From NCBI RefSeq assembly GCF_016801985.1, contig NZ_JAEVLS010000004.1:496001-560000 (forward strand): DNA of 64,000 bases, in the 5' to 3' direction. Below the pieces are notes generated by a model. That model was not told where the DNA came from. It saw only the letters and a list, made by a program, of their open reading frames with translations, and did not search any database. The position numbers and the translations under genes were made by a program. Shown one piece after another: positions 25,766 through 35,717 of the stretch. Position 1 is the stretch's first letter; each line of letters starts with the position of its first letter. The DNA is from Steroidobacter gossypii. GTDB taxonomy: Bacteria > Pseudomonadota > Gammaproteobacteria > Steroidobacterales > Steroidobacteraceae.

Positions 25766-27430
25766 ATGTCACGAGTCAACACAACGCGCACCATTCGTGC
25801 TCCACGCGGTAGAACGCTCAATGCACGCAGCTGGCTCACCGAAGCGCCGTTGCGCATGTTGATGAACAATCTCGATCCGGAAGTGGGCGAGCGGCCGAGC
25901 GAGCTGGTGGTCTATGGCGGCATCGGACGCGCCGCACGCGATTGGGAGAGCTTCGATCGCATCGTCGCCACGCTCAAGCGGCTCGAAGACGATCAAACAC
26001 TGCTGATTCAGTCCGGCAAGCCGGTCGGCGTGTTTCGCACTCACCCGGACGCACCTCGGGTGCTGCTCGCCAATTCAAACCTGGTGCCGCACTGGGCCAC
26101 CTGGGAGCATTTCAACGAGCTGGATCGGCGCGGCCTGATGATGTTCGGCCAGATGACGGCGGGCTCGTGGATCTACATCGGCTCGCAAGGCATCGTGCAA
26201 GGCACGTATGAGACTTTCGTCGAGATGGGCCGTCGTCACTACGGCGGCAATCTCACTGGCAAATGGATTCTCACCGCCGGGCTGGGCGGCATGGGAGGCG
26301 CGCAGCCGCTGGCCGCGACCATGGCCGGCGCGTGCTGCCTCGCCATCGAGTGCCGCCAGGCCAGCATCGATTTTCGTTTGCGCACCGGCTATATCGACGT
26401 GCAGGCCGGCAGCCTCGATGAAGCCTTGGAGCTGATCGATACAGCAACGCGCTCCGGCAAGGTCGTGTCCGTGGCTTTGCGTGGCAACGCTTCCGAGGTG
26501 CTTCCCGAACTGGTTCGTCGCGGCGTGCGACCCGATGCGGTGACGGATCAAACGTCGGCTCACGATCCCACCAACGGCTACTTACCGACCGGATGGACCG
26601 TCGAGCGCTGGGACGCAGAGCGTGCTTCCAATCCCGAGGGGGTCGCGGCGGCAGCCAAGAAGTCGATGGCCGTGCATGTGCAAGCGATGCTCGCGTTCCA
26701 CCAGCTCGGCATTCCAACTTTCGACTACGGCAACAACATCCGTCAGGTGGCGTTCGATGAAGGCGTGGCCGATGCGTTCGCCTTCCCCGGCTTCGTGCCC
26801 GCGTATATTCGTCCGCTGTTTTGCCGCGGCGTCGGCCCCTTCCGCTGGGCTGCGCTGTCCGGCGATCCGGAAGATATCTACAAGACCGACGCCAAGGTCA
26901 AAGAACTGCTGCCCGACGATAAGCATCTTCACAACTGGCTCGACATGGCGCGTGCTCGGATCAGATTCCAAGGCTTGCCGGCGCGCATCTGCTGGGTCGG
27001 GCTGGGCGAGCGTCATCGCCTGGGACTCGCCTTCAATGCAATGGTCGCTTCAGGTGAGTTGAGCGCACCCGTGGTGATTGGGCGCGATCACCTCGACTCC
27101 GGCTCGGTCGCATCCCCCAATCGCGAAACCGAAGCGATGCGAGACGGCTCCGATGCAGTCTCCGATTGGCCGTTGTTGAACGCCCTGCTCAACACTGCTT
27201 CCGGCGCGACCTGGGTTTCATTCCATCATGGCGGCGGTGTCGGCATGGGCTACTCCCAGCACGCCGGCATGGTCATCGTCTGCGACGGCACGCCCGCCGC
27301 AGCGGCTCGCATCGGCCGCGTGTTGTGGAACGATCCGGCATCCGGGGTCATGCGTCACGCCGACGCCGGCTATGAGTCCGCCATCGAACATGCACGCAAG
27401 ATGGGATTGGATTTGCCCAGTCTCGGCTGA
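25766..27430 (+). CDS. hutU: Urocanate hydratase
   Basis: 554 residues, full length. It hydrates urocanate to imidazolonepropionate with NAD+ as an electrophilic cofactor. Conserved blocks are present: [25 protein letters not shown], the nucleotide-binding [13 protein letters not shown]-like stretch (as [11 protein letters not shown]) and [12 protein letters not shown] near the C-terminus. It follows hutH by 2 bp. No hutI or hutG follows; a cytochrome c gene on the other strand comes next, so later pathway steps must be encoded elsewhere. Confidence 0.97.
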   Translation: MSRVNTTRTIRAPRGRTLNARSWLTEAPLRMLMNNLDPEVGERPSELVVYGGIGRAARDWESFDRIVATLKRLEDDQTLLIQSGKPVGVFRTHPDAPRVLLANSNLVPHWATWEHFNELDRRGLMMFGQMTAGSWIYIGSQGIVQGTYETFVEMGRRHYGGNLTGKWILTAGLGGMGGAQPLAATMAGACCLAIECRQASIDFRLRTGYIDVQAGSLDEALELIDTATRSGKVVSVALRGNASEVLPELVRRGVRPDAVTDQTSAHDPTNGYLPTGWTVERWDAERASNPEGVAAAAKKSMAVHVQAMLAFHQLGIPTFDYGNNIRQVAFDEGVADAFAFPGFVPAYIRPLFCRGVGPFRWAALSGDPEDIYKTDAKVKELLPDDKHLHNWLDMARARIRFQGLPARICWVGLGERHRLGLAFNAMVASGELSAPVVIGRDHLDSGSVASPNRETEAMRDGSDAVSDWPLLNALLNTASGATWVSFHHGGGVGMGYSQHAGMVIVCDGTPAAAARIGRVLWNDPASGVMRHADAGYESAIEHARKMGLDLPSLG

Positions 27431-27462
27431 CGAGCGCAGTCGCCGAGCCAGCCGGCCCTAGC

Positions 27463-27855
27463 TCATTTGGAGCACTGACTCCGGTCGGTGCTCGCCTCGC
27501 GCAGATAAGCAATAACGTCGGCGCGATCGGCGGCGTCGGCGAAGCCCGGGAAGCCCATGAGCGTGCCGGGCAGAAACACAAATGGCGCCGCCAGGAATTC
27601 ATCGAGAGTCTTCTCATCCCACACCAGGCCCGATGACCGCATGGCTTCCGAATAAGGGAATCCAGGCACCGTGCCCGCCTTGCGGCCCATCAATCCACAA
27701 TGCAGCGGCGCATCGGTGTTCGCAGCGAGCGAATGACACGCCGCGCATTCTTTGGCGTAGAGCTCGCGCCCGCGAGTGGCATCGCCGCCGGAACTGCATG
27801 CAGATAAAGTCAGTGGCAGCGCACAGATCAGCAGCCACGATCGGATCGATCTCAT
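27463..27855 (-). CDS. Small class I cytochrome c lipoprotein
   Basis: 130 residues. The signal peptide ends at a lipobox with Cys20 (LSACSS). One haem motif, CAACH at 37-41, and a Met ligand candidate in GTLMGFPGF are present, with the helical YLREAS end typical of class I cytochromes c (c550-like). It should be a periplasmic electron carrier anchored by lipid. Neighbours give no clue to its partner. Confidence 0.88.
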   Translation of the reverse strand: MRSIRSWLLICALPLTLSACSSGGDATRGRELYAKECAACHSLAANTDAPLHCGLMGRKAGTVPGFPYSEAMRSSGLVWDEKTLDEFLAAPFVFLPGTLMGFPGFADAADRADVIAYLREASTDRSQCSK

Positions 27856-27958
27856 TCAGCCATCCCCTCGTCCCCGCCAGAAGGTCGGGTCGCAGCCCGG
27901 TCATGGCGTTCGGCGGCGGAGTATATCCAACCGCCGTCCGGGCGCGAGCGCGAGCTGA

Positions 27959-27974
27959 TTTTCACTTATGAAAA
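27959..27974. promoter_or_regulatory. Palindromic operator candidate TTTTCA-N4-TGAAAA upstream of GH95
   Basis: A perfect dyad with the 4-bp centre CTTA, 58 bp upstream of the GH95 start. The core TTCA-N4-TGAA recurs at 42665 and 50562, each time upstream of carbohydrate genes. Confidence 0.55.
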
Positions 27975-28031
27975 CCGTTGCATATTTGAAACCAGTATGA
28001 TTTCCTCCGCCTTCCGCTATCGGGGGGATTC

Positions 28032-30491
28032 ATGAGTTTCACCAGAAGAACGGTGCTTCAGGCCGCGGCCGCTTCGCTGCTCGCGCCGAAAATCGCAGGC
28101 TCGGCGAGCGGTGAACGCGCCGCCTCGAATACGCAGAATCTGCTGTGGTACGAGCATCCCGCAGCCGAGTGGGTGGAAGCATTGCCAGTGGGCAACGGCC
28201 GCATCGGCGCGATGGTGTTTGGCGGCGTCGAGCGTGAGCGGCTGCAGCTCAACGAGGACACGCTGTGGGCCGGCGGCCCGTACGATCCGGTGAATCCCGA
28301 GGCGCGCGCCGCTTTGCCGGAAGTCCGCAAACTGGTGTTTGCCGGAGAATACGAGAAGGCCACTGAGCTCGCGACCGCGAAGGTCATGGCCAAGCCGCTG
28401 CGGCAAATGTCCTATCAGACAGTGGGAGATCTGCGGCTCAGTTTCCCCGGACTGCAAGAGCCCGCGATGTATCGACGCAGTCTGGATATCGACGGCGCAC
28501 TTGCCACCACGCGACTCACCGTCGGCGATGTGACATACACGCGCGAAGTTTTCGCCAGCACGCCTGACAACGTTTTGGTGATCCGACTCAGCGCCGACAA
28601 GCCGCGCAGCATTGACGTCGATGCGACTTTCCGTTGGCCCTCGCCCTCGCGGCCTGCCGAGCCTCCGACAGCCGCAGCCCGAAACCGGTCTCAGCGAGTC
28701 GGTGCGGTCGCCTTCGATGATAACAGCGCCGCGCCTGCTGGTTTGGTGCTGGAAACATCGTCGGATGGCGACGTGATCATGCGCGGCCGCAACTCCGCTC
28801 AACACGGCATCGCCGGCAAGCTCGTTTACGAAGCCCGCGCGCGCCTGCTGAGCCAAGGCGGAACCAGACAATCGAGCGACACTGCGGTCAGCATCCGCGA
28901 TGCCGACAGCGTGGTCATTCTGGTCGCCATGGCCACCAGCTATCGCAACTACGAGAACGTCGATGGCGATCCCACTGCACTGAACGTGGCTGCACTGAGC
29001 CAGGCACGTAAGCACAGCTTCGACAAGCTGCTGACCCGACATCAAAACGAGCATCGTCGTTTGTTCCGTCGAGTCTCGATCGACCTTGGCCACACACCGG
29101 CGGCCGAGAAACCGACCGACGCGCGCGTGCGCGAGTCGATGTCGAGCAACGATCCGGCGCTGGCCGCGCTCTATTATCAGTACGGGCGATACCTGTTGAT
29201 CTCCTGCTCGCGCCCCGGCACGCAGGCCGCCAATTTGCAGGGCTTGTGGAACGACATGCTCAACCCGCCCTGGGGCAGCAAGTACACCATCAACATCAAC
29301 ACCGAAATGAACTATTGGCCAGCCGAGCCGACCGATCTGGGCGAATGCGTCGAGCCGCTGATTGCCATGGTCAAGGATCTTGCCGTGACCGGCGCCCGAA
29401 CCGCGCGCACGATGTATGACGCGCGCGGCTGGGTCACCCATCACAACACCGACCTGTGGCGCGCGACCGCGCCGATCGACGGCACCAAGTGGGGCATGTG
29501 GCCCACCGGTGGCGCCTGGTTGTGCCTGCACTTGTGGGATCGCTACGACTACAGCCGCGACGTTCGCTACCTCGAGTCGGTGTATCCGGTGCTGAAGTCC
29601 AGCGCCGAGTTCTTCCTCGACACCCTGGTGGAGCATCCCAACGGCAAGTGGCTGGTCACGAATCCTTCCATGTCGCCGGAAAACAATCATCACGACGAAG
29701 TCTCGATTGCGCCCGGCCCGGCCATGGACAATCAGATCCTGCGCGATCTGTTCGCGAACACCGCGCAGGCCGCCAGGGTTCTCGGGCGCGACGCCGACTT
29801 CATCGCCAGACTCGAAGCCACTCGCAAGCGCCTGCCGCCCGACCAGATCGGCGCCCAGGGACATCTGCAGGAATGGCTGGAGGACTGGGACGCCAGCGTT
29901 CCGGACATCCATCACCGTCACGTTTCCCACCTGTATGGGCTGCATCCTTCCGGCCAGATCAGCGTGGATCACACACCGCAACTGGCCAATGCCGCACGCA
30001 AAACATTGGAGATTCGCGGCGACGAAGCGACCGGCTGGGGCATCGGCTGGCGCTTGAATCTATGGGCGCGGCTGCGTGATGCCGAACGCGCGCACCGGAT
30101 CCTGAAATTGCTGCTCGGCCCGGAACGGACCTATCCCAATCTGTTCGACGCTCACCCGCCCTTCCAGATCGACGGCAACTTCGGCGGCACGTCGGGCATC
30201 ACGGAGATGCTGCTGCAGAGCTTGAAAACACCCAAGGGAGAGGATGAGGTGTTGTTATTGCCGGCGTTGCCGAGCGCGTGGCCGCAGGGCTCCATCTCCG
30301 GGCTGCGCGCCCGCGGCGGGCTCGGTGTGGATCTGCGCTGGCGCAACGGCTCGCTGGAAGAGTGCCGGCTCACGGCGCGTCGCGATGGCCAGTGGCTGCT
30401 GCGCTCGAAGCAATCTTCCCTGCCCGTCGCTTTGAAAGCGGGCCGCTCGCAGACACTGCGAATCCGCGATGGCGCGCTGATCGCCGTGTAG
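28032..30491 (+). CDS. Exported GH95 alpha-L-fucosidase
   Basis: 819 residues. An RR-containing, Tat-like N-terminus ([16 protein letters not shown]) directs export. The GH95 pattern begins at once: [18 protein letters not shown]-type sequence, then [13 protein letters not shown], and later [29 protein letters not shown] and [10 protein letters not shown]95 enzymes are inverting and remove alpha-1,2-L-fucose (some prefer L-galactose) from xyloglucan side chains. The L-fucose pathway operon lies next to it, convergent with it. An operator-like palindrome sits in its promoter. Confidence 0.93.
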   Translation: MSFTRRTVLQAAAASLLAPKIAGSASGERAASNTQNLLWYEHPAAEWVEALPVGNGRIGAMVFGGVERERLQLNEDTLWAGGPYDPVNPEARAALPEVRKLVFAGEYEKATELATAKVMAKPLRQMSYQTVGDLRLSFPGLQEPAMYRRSLDIDGALATTRLTVGDVTYTREVFASTPDNVLVIRLSADKPRSIDVDATFRWPSPSRPAEPPTAAARNRSQRVGAVAFDDNSAAPAGLVLETSSDGDVIMRGRNSAQHGIAGKLVYEARARLLSQGGTRQSSDTAVSIRDADSVVILVAMATSYRNYENVDGDPTALNVAALSQARKHSFDKLLTRHQNEHRRLFRRVSIDLGHTPAAEKPTDARVRESMSSNDPALAALYYQYGRYLLISCSRPGTQAANLQGLWNDMLNPPWGSKYTININTEMNYWPAEPTDLGECVEPLIAMVKDLAVTGARTARTMYDARGWVTHHNTDLWRATAPIDGTKWGMWPTGGAWLCLHLWDRYDYSRDVRYLESVYPVLKSSAEFFLDTLVEHPNGKWLVTNPSMSPENNHHDEVSIAPGPAMDNQILRDLFANTAQAARVLGRDADFIARLEATRKRLPPDQIGAQGHLQEWLEDWDASVPDIHHRHVSHLYGLHPSGQISVDHTPQLANAARKTLEIRGDEATGWGIGWRLNLWARLRDAERAHRILKLLLGPERTYPNLFDAHPPFQIDGNFGGTSGITEMLLQSLKTPKGEDEVLLLPALPSAWPQGSISGLRARGGLGVDLRWRNGSLEECRLTARRDGQWLLRSKQSSLPVALKAGRSQTLRIRDGALIAV

Positions 30492-30494
30492 CGG

Positions 30495-31256
30495 TCAGGC
30501 GCCGAGCTTTCTGGAGATGTCCTGCGCGGTGCGCCGGATGGCGGCGATGGTGTCCTTGATGGGGATGGCCATGGGCGTTTCGATGTAAGGACAGGTCAAC
30601 GCCGCCGCCACGCCTTCCTTGTTCATGATGGGCGCGGACAGGTCGACGATGTGACGAGTGACGTCGCTGTCCGCCTTCACGTACTTCTGAGCACGCGCGC
30701 TGACGGCCTTCTCTTCGAACGCTTTCCAGGCCTTCTGACCCACCCTCGGCGCCAGTTGCTCGCGCCACTCGGCACGCACGTTTTCCGGCTGGAACGCATA
30801 CAGCACCAACCCTGAGGTCGACTCGACCAGCGGGCGCCGATAACCCACGCGCACCGAGAATCCCTGATTGCCCGGCGCCTCGATGCGCGCGACCACCACC
30901 ATCTGATCCTGGCTGGCGACCGCGAGATGACAGGATTGCCCGATCGCATTGGTGAGCTTCCTCACTTCGGGCAGCGCTTCTTCGAGGAAACTCGCGGCGG
31001 GCGCACCGGCCACGCCGAGGGCGAACAACTTGTTGGTGAGTTCGTAGCCTTCGCCGGAGGCCGCCGGCGCCAGATAGCCGCGATGGAGCAGCGCCTCCAT
31101 CATTCGAAACAACTCGCTGACCGAGCGATCCAGCTCGGCGGCGATCTGCGAGGCTGTCAGGGGTGCCCCCCGCGCAGCCAGCAGCTCCAGGATGTCCAAT
31201 CCCTTTTCCAGCGCGGGAGCACGGACTTTGCGATCTTCGTCTGCTGAGGCGGCCAT
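30495..31256 (-). CDS. IclR-family transcriptional regulator
   Basis: 253 residues from the ATG at 31256. A winged helix-turn-helix (about 15-75, with LTASQIAAELDRSVSELFRM) is followed by the IclR effector domain. It is the last gene on the L-fucose catabolic strand and starts 7 bp after the transporter stop. A TATAAT six bases upstream of the ATG suggests an additional promoter making a leaderless mRNA. It probably controls the fucose operon and perhaps GH95 (inference). The effector is unknown. Confidence 0.9.
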   Translation of the reverse strand: MAASADEDRKVRAPALEKGLDILELLAARGAPLTASQIAAELDRSVSELFRMMEALLHRGYLAPAASGEGYELTNKLFALGVAGAPAASFLEEALPEVRKLTNAIGQSCHLAVASQDQMVVVARIEAPGNQGFSVRVGYRRPLVESTSGLVLYAFQPENVRAEWREQLAPRVGQKAWKAFEEKAVSARAQKYVKADSDVTRHIVDLSAPIMNKEGVAAALTCPYIETPMAIPIKDTIAAIRRTAQDISRKLGA

Positions 31257-31263
31257 GCTCCCA

Positions 31264-31269
31264 TTATAG
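31264..31269 (-). promoter_or_regulatory. Perfect -10 box (TATAAT) directly before the IclR gene
   Basis: On the minus strand TATAAT is followed six bases later by the ATG, which would place transcription start at or near the start codon. A weak ATGACC -35 lies 18 bases upstream. The elements fall in the 3' end of the transporter gene. Confidence 0.4.
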
Positions 31270-32559
31270 GGCGGCGACCGCCTTGAGGTCATGCGTGGGC
31301 ACGCGCCCCGCATTCCATGCGAACGAGCCGACCACCAGGAAACAAACGGTGGGCACCAGCATGGCGAACCGGATGCTGCCGGCATCGGACACCGCGCCCA
31401 TCAGCGCCGTGAGCACCGCGCCGCCGATGATGCTCATCACCAGGAAGGACGAAGCCGCCTTGGTGAGCGGCCCCAGCTCGCGCAGGGAGCTGGCGAAGAT
31501 GGTCGGAAACATGATGGACATGAAAAAGCTGCTGGCCGCGAGCGCATACAAGCCGAGCGGCCCGCCGACGAACACCGCGGTCAAGGTCAATACAACATTC
31601 GCCAGCGCGAAGCCGCCCATCAGCCGCGTCGGGGTGAACCGGATCATCAATGCCGTGCCGACGAAGCGCCCTACCATGAAGGCCACCAGCGACCAGGTGA
31701 GATAGGCCGCCGCGGACTTCTCGCCCATGCCGGGCACCTGCGCCTGCGCGTAGCGGATCATGAAACTCCAGATGCCGACCTGCGCCCCGACGTAAAAGAA
31801 CTGGGCCGCCACTCCGAACAGGAAATGGCGCTTGCCCCTGAGTTGTGAGATGGCCTCGCGCATCGTCAGAGAATCACGGGACGCAGGCTCCGGCGCCTGC
31901 GCTTGCGGCGGAAACTTGGTCATTGCCACGAGCACCGCCCAGGTCAGCACCACACCGGCGATGACCAGGTACGGCATCTGCACCGACTGCGCTTCGGTGA
32001 TCTGGAATGCCTCGAGCTGCGCGGCGCTCATGGCGGCCAGCTCCTGCTGGGTGGGCTCGACGCCGGAAAGAATGAACTCGCGCCCGATCAACACGCCGCT
32101 GATCGCCCCCAGGGGATTGAACGCCTGCGCCAGATTCAATCGTTGCTCGGCGCGCGCCGGATCGCCCAGCACCGTCATCAACGGATTGGCCGAGGTTTCC
32201 AGGAACGCCAACCCCGAGGCCACCACGAACAGTGCAGCCAGAAACCATGCGTACTCGCGAAATTCCGCCGCCGGATAGAACATCAACGCGCCGACGCCGA
32301 ACACCAGTAGACCGATCAGCACCGTGCGCTGATAGCCCCAGCGCTGAATCGCCCAGCCCGCCGGCAGCGCCAGGAAAAAGTAGCCCAGATAGAACGCCGA
32401 CTGCACCAGGCTCGACTGCAGGTCGGTCAGAAAGAACGCCTTGCGCAGATGGGGCATCAACACATCGTTGAGATTGTTGGCCACGCCCCATAGGAAGAAC
32501 AACGTTACGATCAGGATCAGCGGCGCAAGCGGCGTGCTCGATTTCGGTTCGGCTGGCAT
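31264..32559 (-). CDS. fucP: L-fucose:H+ symporter-like MFS transporter
   Basis: 431 residues with about twelve membrane helices and a GGGGGA ribosome binding site. The FucP family signature is clear: FFLWGVANNLNDVLMPHL in helix 1, FYLGYFFLALPAG in helix 2 and the helix 4-5 segment ETSANPLMTVLG. It should import L-fucose or a related deoxy sugar across the inner membrane. It lies 75 bp downstream of the SDR gene and just upstream of the IclR regulator, matching the pathway encoded around it. Confidence 0.9.
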   Translation of the reverse strand: MPAEPKSSTPLAPLILIVTLFFLWGVANNLNDVLMPHLRKAFFLTDLQSSLVQSAFYLGYFFLALPAGWAIQRWGYQRTVLIGLLVFGVGALMFYPAAEFREYAWFLAALFVVASGLAFLETSANPLMTVLGDPARAEQRLNLAQAFNPLGAISGVLIGREFILSGVEPTQQELAAMSAAQLEAFQITEAQSVQMPYLVIAGVVLTWAVLVAMTKFPPQAQAPEPASRDSLTMREAISQLRGKRHFLFGVAAQFFYVGAQVGIWSFMIRYAQAQVPGMGEKSAAAYLTWSLVAFMVGRFVGTALMIRFTPTRLMGGFALANVVLTLTAVFVGGPLGLYALAASSFFMSIMFPTIFASSLRELGPLTKAASSFLVMSIIGGAVLTALMGAVSDAGSIRFAMLVPTVCFLVVGSFAWNAGRVPTHDLKAVAAL

Positions 32560-32634
32560 GCCATATCCCCCGTGGTGTTCGATCCAGGCGATCTGCGGTC
32601 TGATGCCGCTTTGCCGCCATGGCGCAAGAATCGG

Positions 32635-33366
32635 TCAGTTGGTCCAGCCACCGTCGATGATGTGACATTGGCCAGTGGTGAAGGCCGACTCGTCGGACGC
32701 AAGATAGATGGCGAGCGCCGCGATCTCGGCCGGTTGCCCGAGTCGTTTGAGCGGCTGGCGCTCGATGAAGGCGGCGCGCGTCGCTTCGTAATTGCCGCTC
32801 GCTCGCATCCGCTGCTCCAGCGACGGCGTGTCGACCGTGCCCGGACAGATAGCATTGCAACGGATGCTGTGACCGACGTAGTCGGCGGCGACGGCCTTGG
32901 TCATGCCAATGACCGCGGCTTTGGTCGTGCCATACACGCAGCGGTTCGGCACGCCTTTGATGGAGCCGGCCACCGAGGCCAGGTTGACGATCGAGCCGCC
33001 TTTGCGTTGGATCATGCCGGGCAGCACGGCGCGAATCATCCGAAACATGGATGTGACATTCAGGTCCAGCGACAAGGCCCACTCTTCTTCGGAGCTGTCC
33101 AGAATCGCGCCGGAAGCCACGTAGCCGACGCAGTTCACCAGCACGTCGATGTCTCCGGCGGCGGCCACGACACGGCGGATCTCATCGGCGTTCGTCACAT
33201 CCAGCCGTTCCGTCCGACAACCCTGCAGGGTCGTCAACTGCTGGGTGGCGATATCTGTTGCGATCACCGTCGCGCCTTCTGCGACGAATCCCTCGGCAAT
33301 TGCGCGCCCGATCCCTTGTGCGGCGGCAGTGATCAACGCGGTTTTGCCCGCGAGTCTTTGTGACAT
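32635..33366 (-). CDS. SDR oxidoreductase, probable 2-keto-3-deoxy-L-fuconate dehydrogenase
   Basis: 243 residues, a classical short-chain dehydrogenase: nucleotide motif AAAQGIGRAIAEG in the N-terminus, NCVG, the Ser in NLASVAGS and catalytic YGTTK. GAGG lies seven bases before the start. In non-phosphorylating L-fucose degradation an SDR oxidises 2-keto-3-deoxy-L-fuconate to the 2,4-diketo acid. Its position between the dehydratase and transporter genes supports that role. The alternative, L-fucose 1-dehydrogenase, is less likely because the aldo/keto reductase fills that step. Confidence 0.8.
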   Translation of the reverse strand: MSQRLAGKTALITAAAQGIGRAIAEGFVAEGATVIATDIATQQLTTLQGCRTERLDVTNADEIRRVVAAAGDIDVLVNCVGYVASGAILDSSEEEWALSLDLNVTSMFRMIRAVLPGMIQRKGGSIVNLASVAGSIKGVPNRCVYGTTKAAVIGMTKAVAADYVGHSIRCNAICPGTVDTPSLEQRMRASGNYEATRAAFIERQPLKRLGQPAEIAALAIYLASDESAFTTGQCHIIDGGWTN

Positions 33367-33369
33367 GGA

Positions 33370-34581
33370 TCAACCTCGATGAGCCGCGCGCGGGAAACAT
33401 CCCGGACCGCTCGGCTCGAACGTCTTGTAAGTAAGAATGAACTCGCGATGGCCCATGGCCTCGGACTTGGTGGGCTGGCCGGCCGCGACGGCCTCGACCA
33501 ACGCCACGATCTCGGCGCCCACTTCGTCCAGACTCGCCTGGCCTTCGAGAATGCGCCCCGCGTTCACGTCCATGTCCTCGGCCATGCGTCGATAGGTGTC
33601 AGGATTGCCGGTCACCTTGATCACCGGCGCGATCGCCGAGCCGACCACAGAGCCGCGCCCTGTCGTAAACAGCGTGAGATGCGCGCCGCAGGCCATCAAC
33701 TCCACGATCTCTGCATTGTCGGAGATGTTGGGAAAACCAAATTTTGGCGCACCGTCGGGCACGACGTCGAGCAGATAGAGACCCGGCACTTCGGGAATCT
33801 CCGCGGGTTTGATGACGCCCACGATGGGCGATGAACCCGACTTCACGTAGGCGCCCGCGGATTTCTCTTCCTGTGAGCTCAAGCCGCCCTCGGCATTGCC
33901 AGGAGCGAAGCTGCCGAAGCCCATCGCGCGGTAATAGGCTTCCGCTTTGGCGATGGACGCGACGATCGCTTCGGCCACGGCCGGGGTCGCAGCCCGTGCG
34001 GCCATCGGACCTTCGCAGCCGATCATCTCGCCGGTTTCTTCGAAAATGCAGGTCGCGCCCTGCGCCACCAGGCGATCGAAGGCGCGGCCGACGGCTGGAT
34101 TGGCGGTGATTCCGCTGGTGCCGTCCGAGCCACCGCAGATGGTCGCCACCACCAGCTCGTTCATTTGCATGGGCACACGGACTTCAGCGGCCGCCATCTT
34201 CTCCTTGAGCGCGGCGACGGCGGCGACACCGCGATCGATCGCAGTCCGCGTACCGCCCGCCTGCTGGATGACGATGGTGTCGACGACACGACCGCTATGG
34301 GCGACGTGCCTCGCCAATCCCTCGCGATTGAATGACTCGCATCCCAAGGACACGAGCAACACACCGCCGACATTCGGGTGCGTGGCCAACGCCTTCATCA
34401 TTCGCGTCGCGTACTGATTCGGATAGCAGCCGGGAAAGCCGACGAGATGCACATCCTCAGCGTCGCATCGATCGACGATGCGCCGAGCCACGTGGTGCGC
34501 GCACTCCACCAGATACGCGACGATCACGACGTTGCGAATGCCTTTGCGTCCGTCGCTGCGCAGGAAACCATTGAAGCTCAT
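33370..34581 (-). CDS. UxaA/GarD-type dehydratase, C-terminal catalytic domain only; probable L-fuconate dehydratase subunit
   Basis: 403 residues from the ATG at 34581 (GGAG upstream). It matches the large C-terminal domain of altronate/galactarate dehydratases: GFLRSDGRKGIRN at the start, conserved Cys in GFPGCYPN, SLGCESFN, CGGSDGTSGI and GCEGPM, likely metal ligands. The small N-terminal SAF domain normally attached to it is absent here and is instead fused to the neighbouring lactonase. The start overlaps the lactonase stop by 4 bp (ATGA). In this pathway the missing step is dehydration of L-fuconate, so that is the proposed reaction. Confidence 0.82.
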   Translation of the reverse strand: MSFNGFLRSDGRKGIRNVVIVAYLVECAHHVARRIVDRCDAEDVHLVGFPGCYPNQYATRMMKALATHPNVGGVLLVSLGCESFNREGLARHVAHSGRVVDTIVIQQAGGTRTAIDRGVAAVAALKEKMAAAEVRVPMQMNELVVATICGGSDGTSGITANPAVGRAFDRLVAQGATCIFEETGEMIGCEGPMAARAATPAVAEAIVASIAKAEAYYRAMGFGSFAPGNAEGGLSSQEEKSAGAYVKSGSSPIVGVIKPAEIPEVPGLYLLDVVPDGAPKFGFPNISDNAEIVELMACGAHLTLFTTGRGSVVGSAIAPVIKVTGNPDTYRRMAEDMDVNAGRILEGQASLDEVGAEIVALVEAVAAGQPTKSEAMGHREFILTYKTFEPSGPGCFPRAAHRG

Positions 34582-35717
34582 GAACCGTCTCCGCCCAGCG
34601 CGCGCGTATGCGGACTGATGTAGTCGCTTTTCATGTTGTGTAGATGAACCCAACCGCCCGCGGCCACTGCAGCGGTGGCCGAGCCGATCGAGGCGCCGTA
34701 CTTGATGACTTTCGTGCCGACCTGCAGCGCTCGTCGCGCGATCTTGTGGCCCAGCTCAGCCGGATCGAGCACCACCAGGTGCTCTTGCTCGCCGATTCTG
34801 ATGCGCTCGCCCGCCGCGACGGGACGGCAGCAGACTACGACGTTGTCCGCGGGATGCAGCAGAATCGCCGCCGCCTGGGCTCTGAGATCGAGATGGTAGA
34901 TGCGCGCGGCATTGCCGCCGAGGACGGCCCTGCGTTCCGTGGCGCTCAGCCGGCTCAGTATCTGCTGCGTCAGTTCAAACCATTGCGAGTAAGGTGCTGC
35001 TTGGGTCAGCACCGGCCAATCGCTGCCCCATAACGTTCGGCAAGGACCGAACAAATCCATGACGACTTCAGCGTGTGCCGACACATGCTCCTCGCTGGTG
35101 TTCGGGACGAGCTGCGTCAGCAATCCCGAGAGCTTGCAAGCGACGTTGTTTCTAGCAGCCAGCCGGCGCATGCCGTCGCGCCACGCCAGGTCGGGCTGGG
35201 CACTGATGATCGGCTTCGCCGCGTGATCGATGACGATGCTGAGGTCGGGATGGCGCTCGGCGATCTGTTCGATGGCGCCGATGTGTTGAGGATGGATCAA
35301 GGCGTCGAACACCAGACCGTGCGAGGCGAGTGCTGTCAGCGCCGGTGCACGCGTGGGATTCAGAATCCATTCCGGATCGTCGAGATCTTGCAGCATGGGC
35401 CGAACCCCGACCAGCTTGCGATGCCGAGCACGGCTTGCCACCACGTCGACGACATTCTCCGCGTCGAAGTCGATCCATCCCACGACGCCAAACACCCACG
35501 GCGTTTGCTCGGCGATGCCGAGAAGATAATCTGTCTCGGCGGCCGTTGGGGCCGCTTGCACCAGCACGACGCCGTCGACGTGAGCCGGCTCGAGCAGTGC
35601 ATGCAACTCTTGGACTTCGAAGCGACGATACAAACCCGTGAGCTCGGGCTTCAACCAGCCATAGTCGCCGCGGGCCGGATCCCAAAGATGCACGTGAGCA
35701 TCGACCACAATGTTCAT
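34578..35717 (-). CDS. Fusion: L-fuconolactonase-type amidohydrolase plus UxaA N-terminal SAF domain
   Basis: 379 residues. Residues 1-275 are an amidohydrolase_2 (TIM barrel) lactonase with the HxH metal pair at His8/His10 (DAHVHLWDP) and the Asp of WGSDWP. From about 285 to the end the sequence is a SAF domain as found at the N-terminus of altronate dehydratase (NVVVCCRPVAAGERI, LGHKIARRALQVGTKVIKYG). The fusion links ring opening of L-fuconolactone with the dehydratase encoded immediately downstream. A junction caused by sequencing error is unlikely, as the frame is open throughout and both overlaps are of ATGA type. Confidence 0.85.
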   Translation of the reverse strand: MNIVVDAHVHLWDPARGDYGWLKPELTGLYRRFEVQELHALLEPAHVDGVVLVQAAPTAAETDYLLGIAEQTPWVFGVVGWIDFDAENVVDVVASRARHRKLVGVRPMLQDLDDPEWILNPTRAPALTALASHGLVFDALIHPQHIGAIEQIAERHPDLSIVIDHAAKPIISAQPDLAWRDGMRRLAARNNVACKLSGLLTQLVPNTSEEHVSAHAEVVMDLFGPCRTLWGSDWPVLTQAAPYSQWFELTQQILSRLSATERRAVLGGNAARIYHLDLRAQAAAILLHPADNVVVCCRPVAAGERIRIGEQEHLVVLDPAELGHKIARRALQVGTKVIKYGASIGSATAAVAAGGWVHLHNMKSDYISPHTRALGGDGS

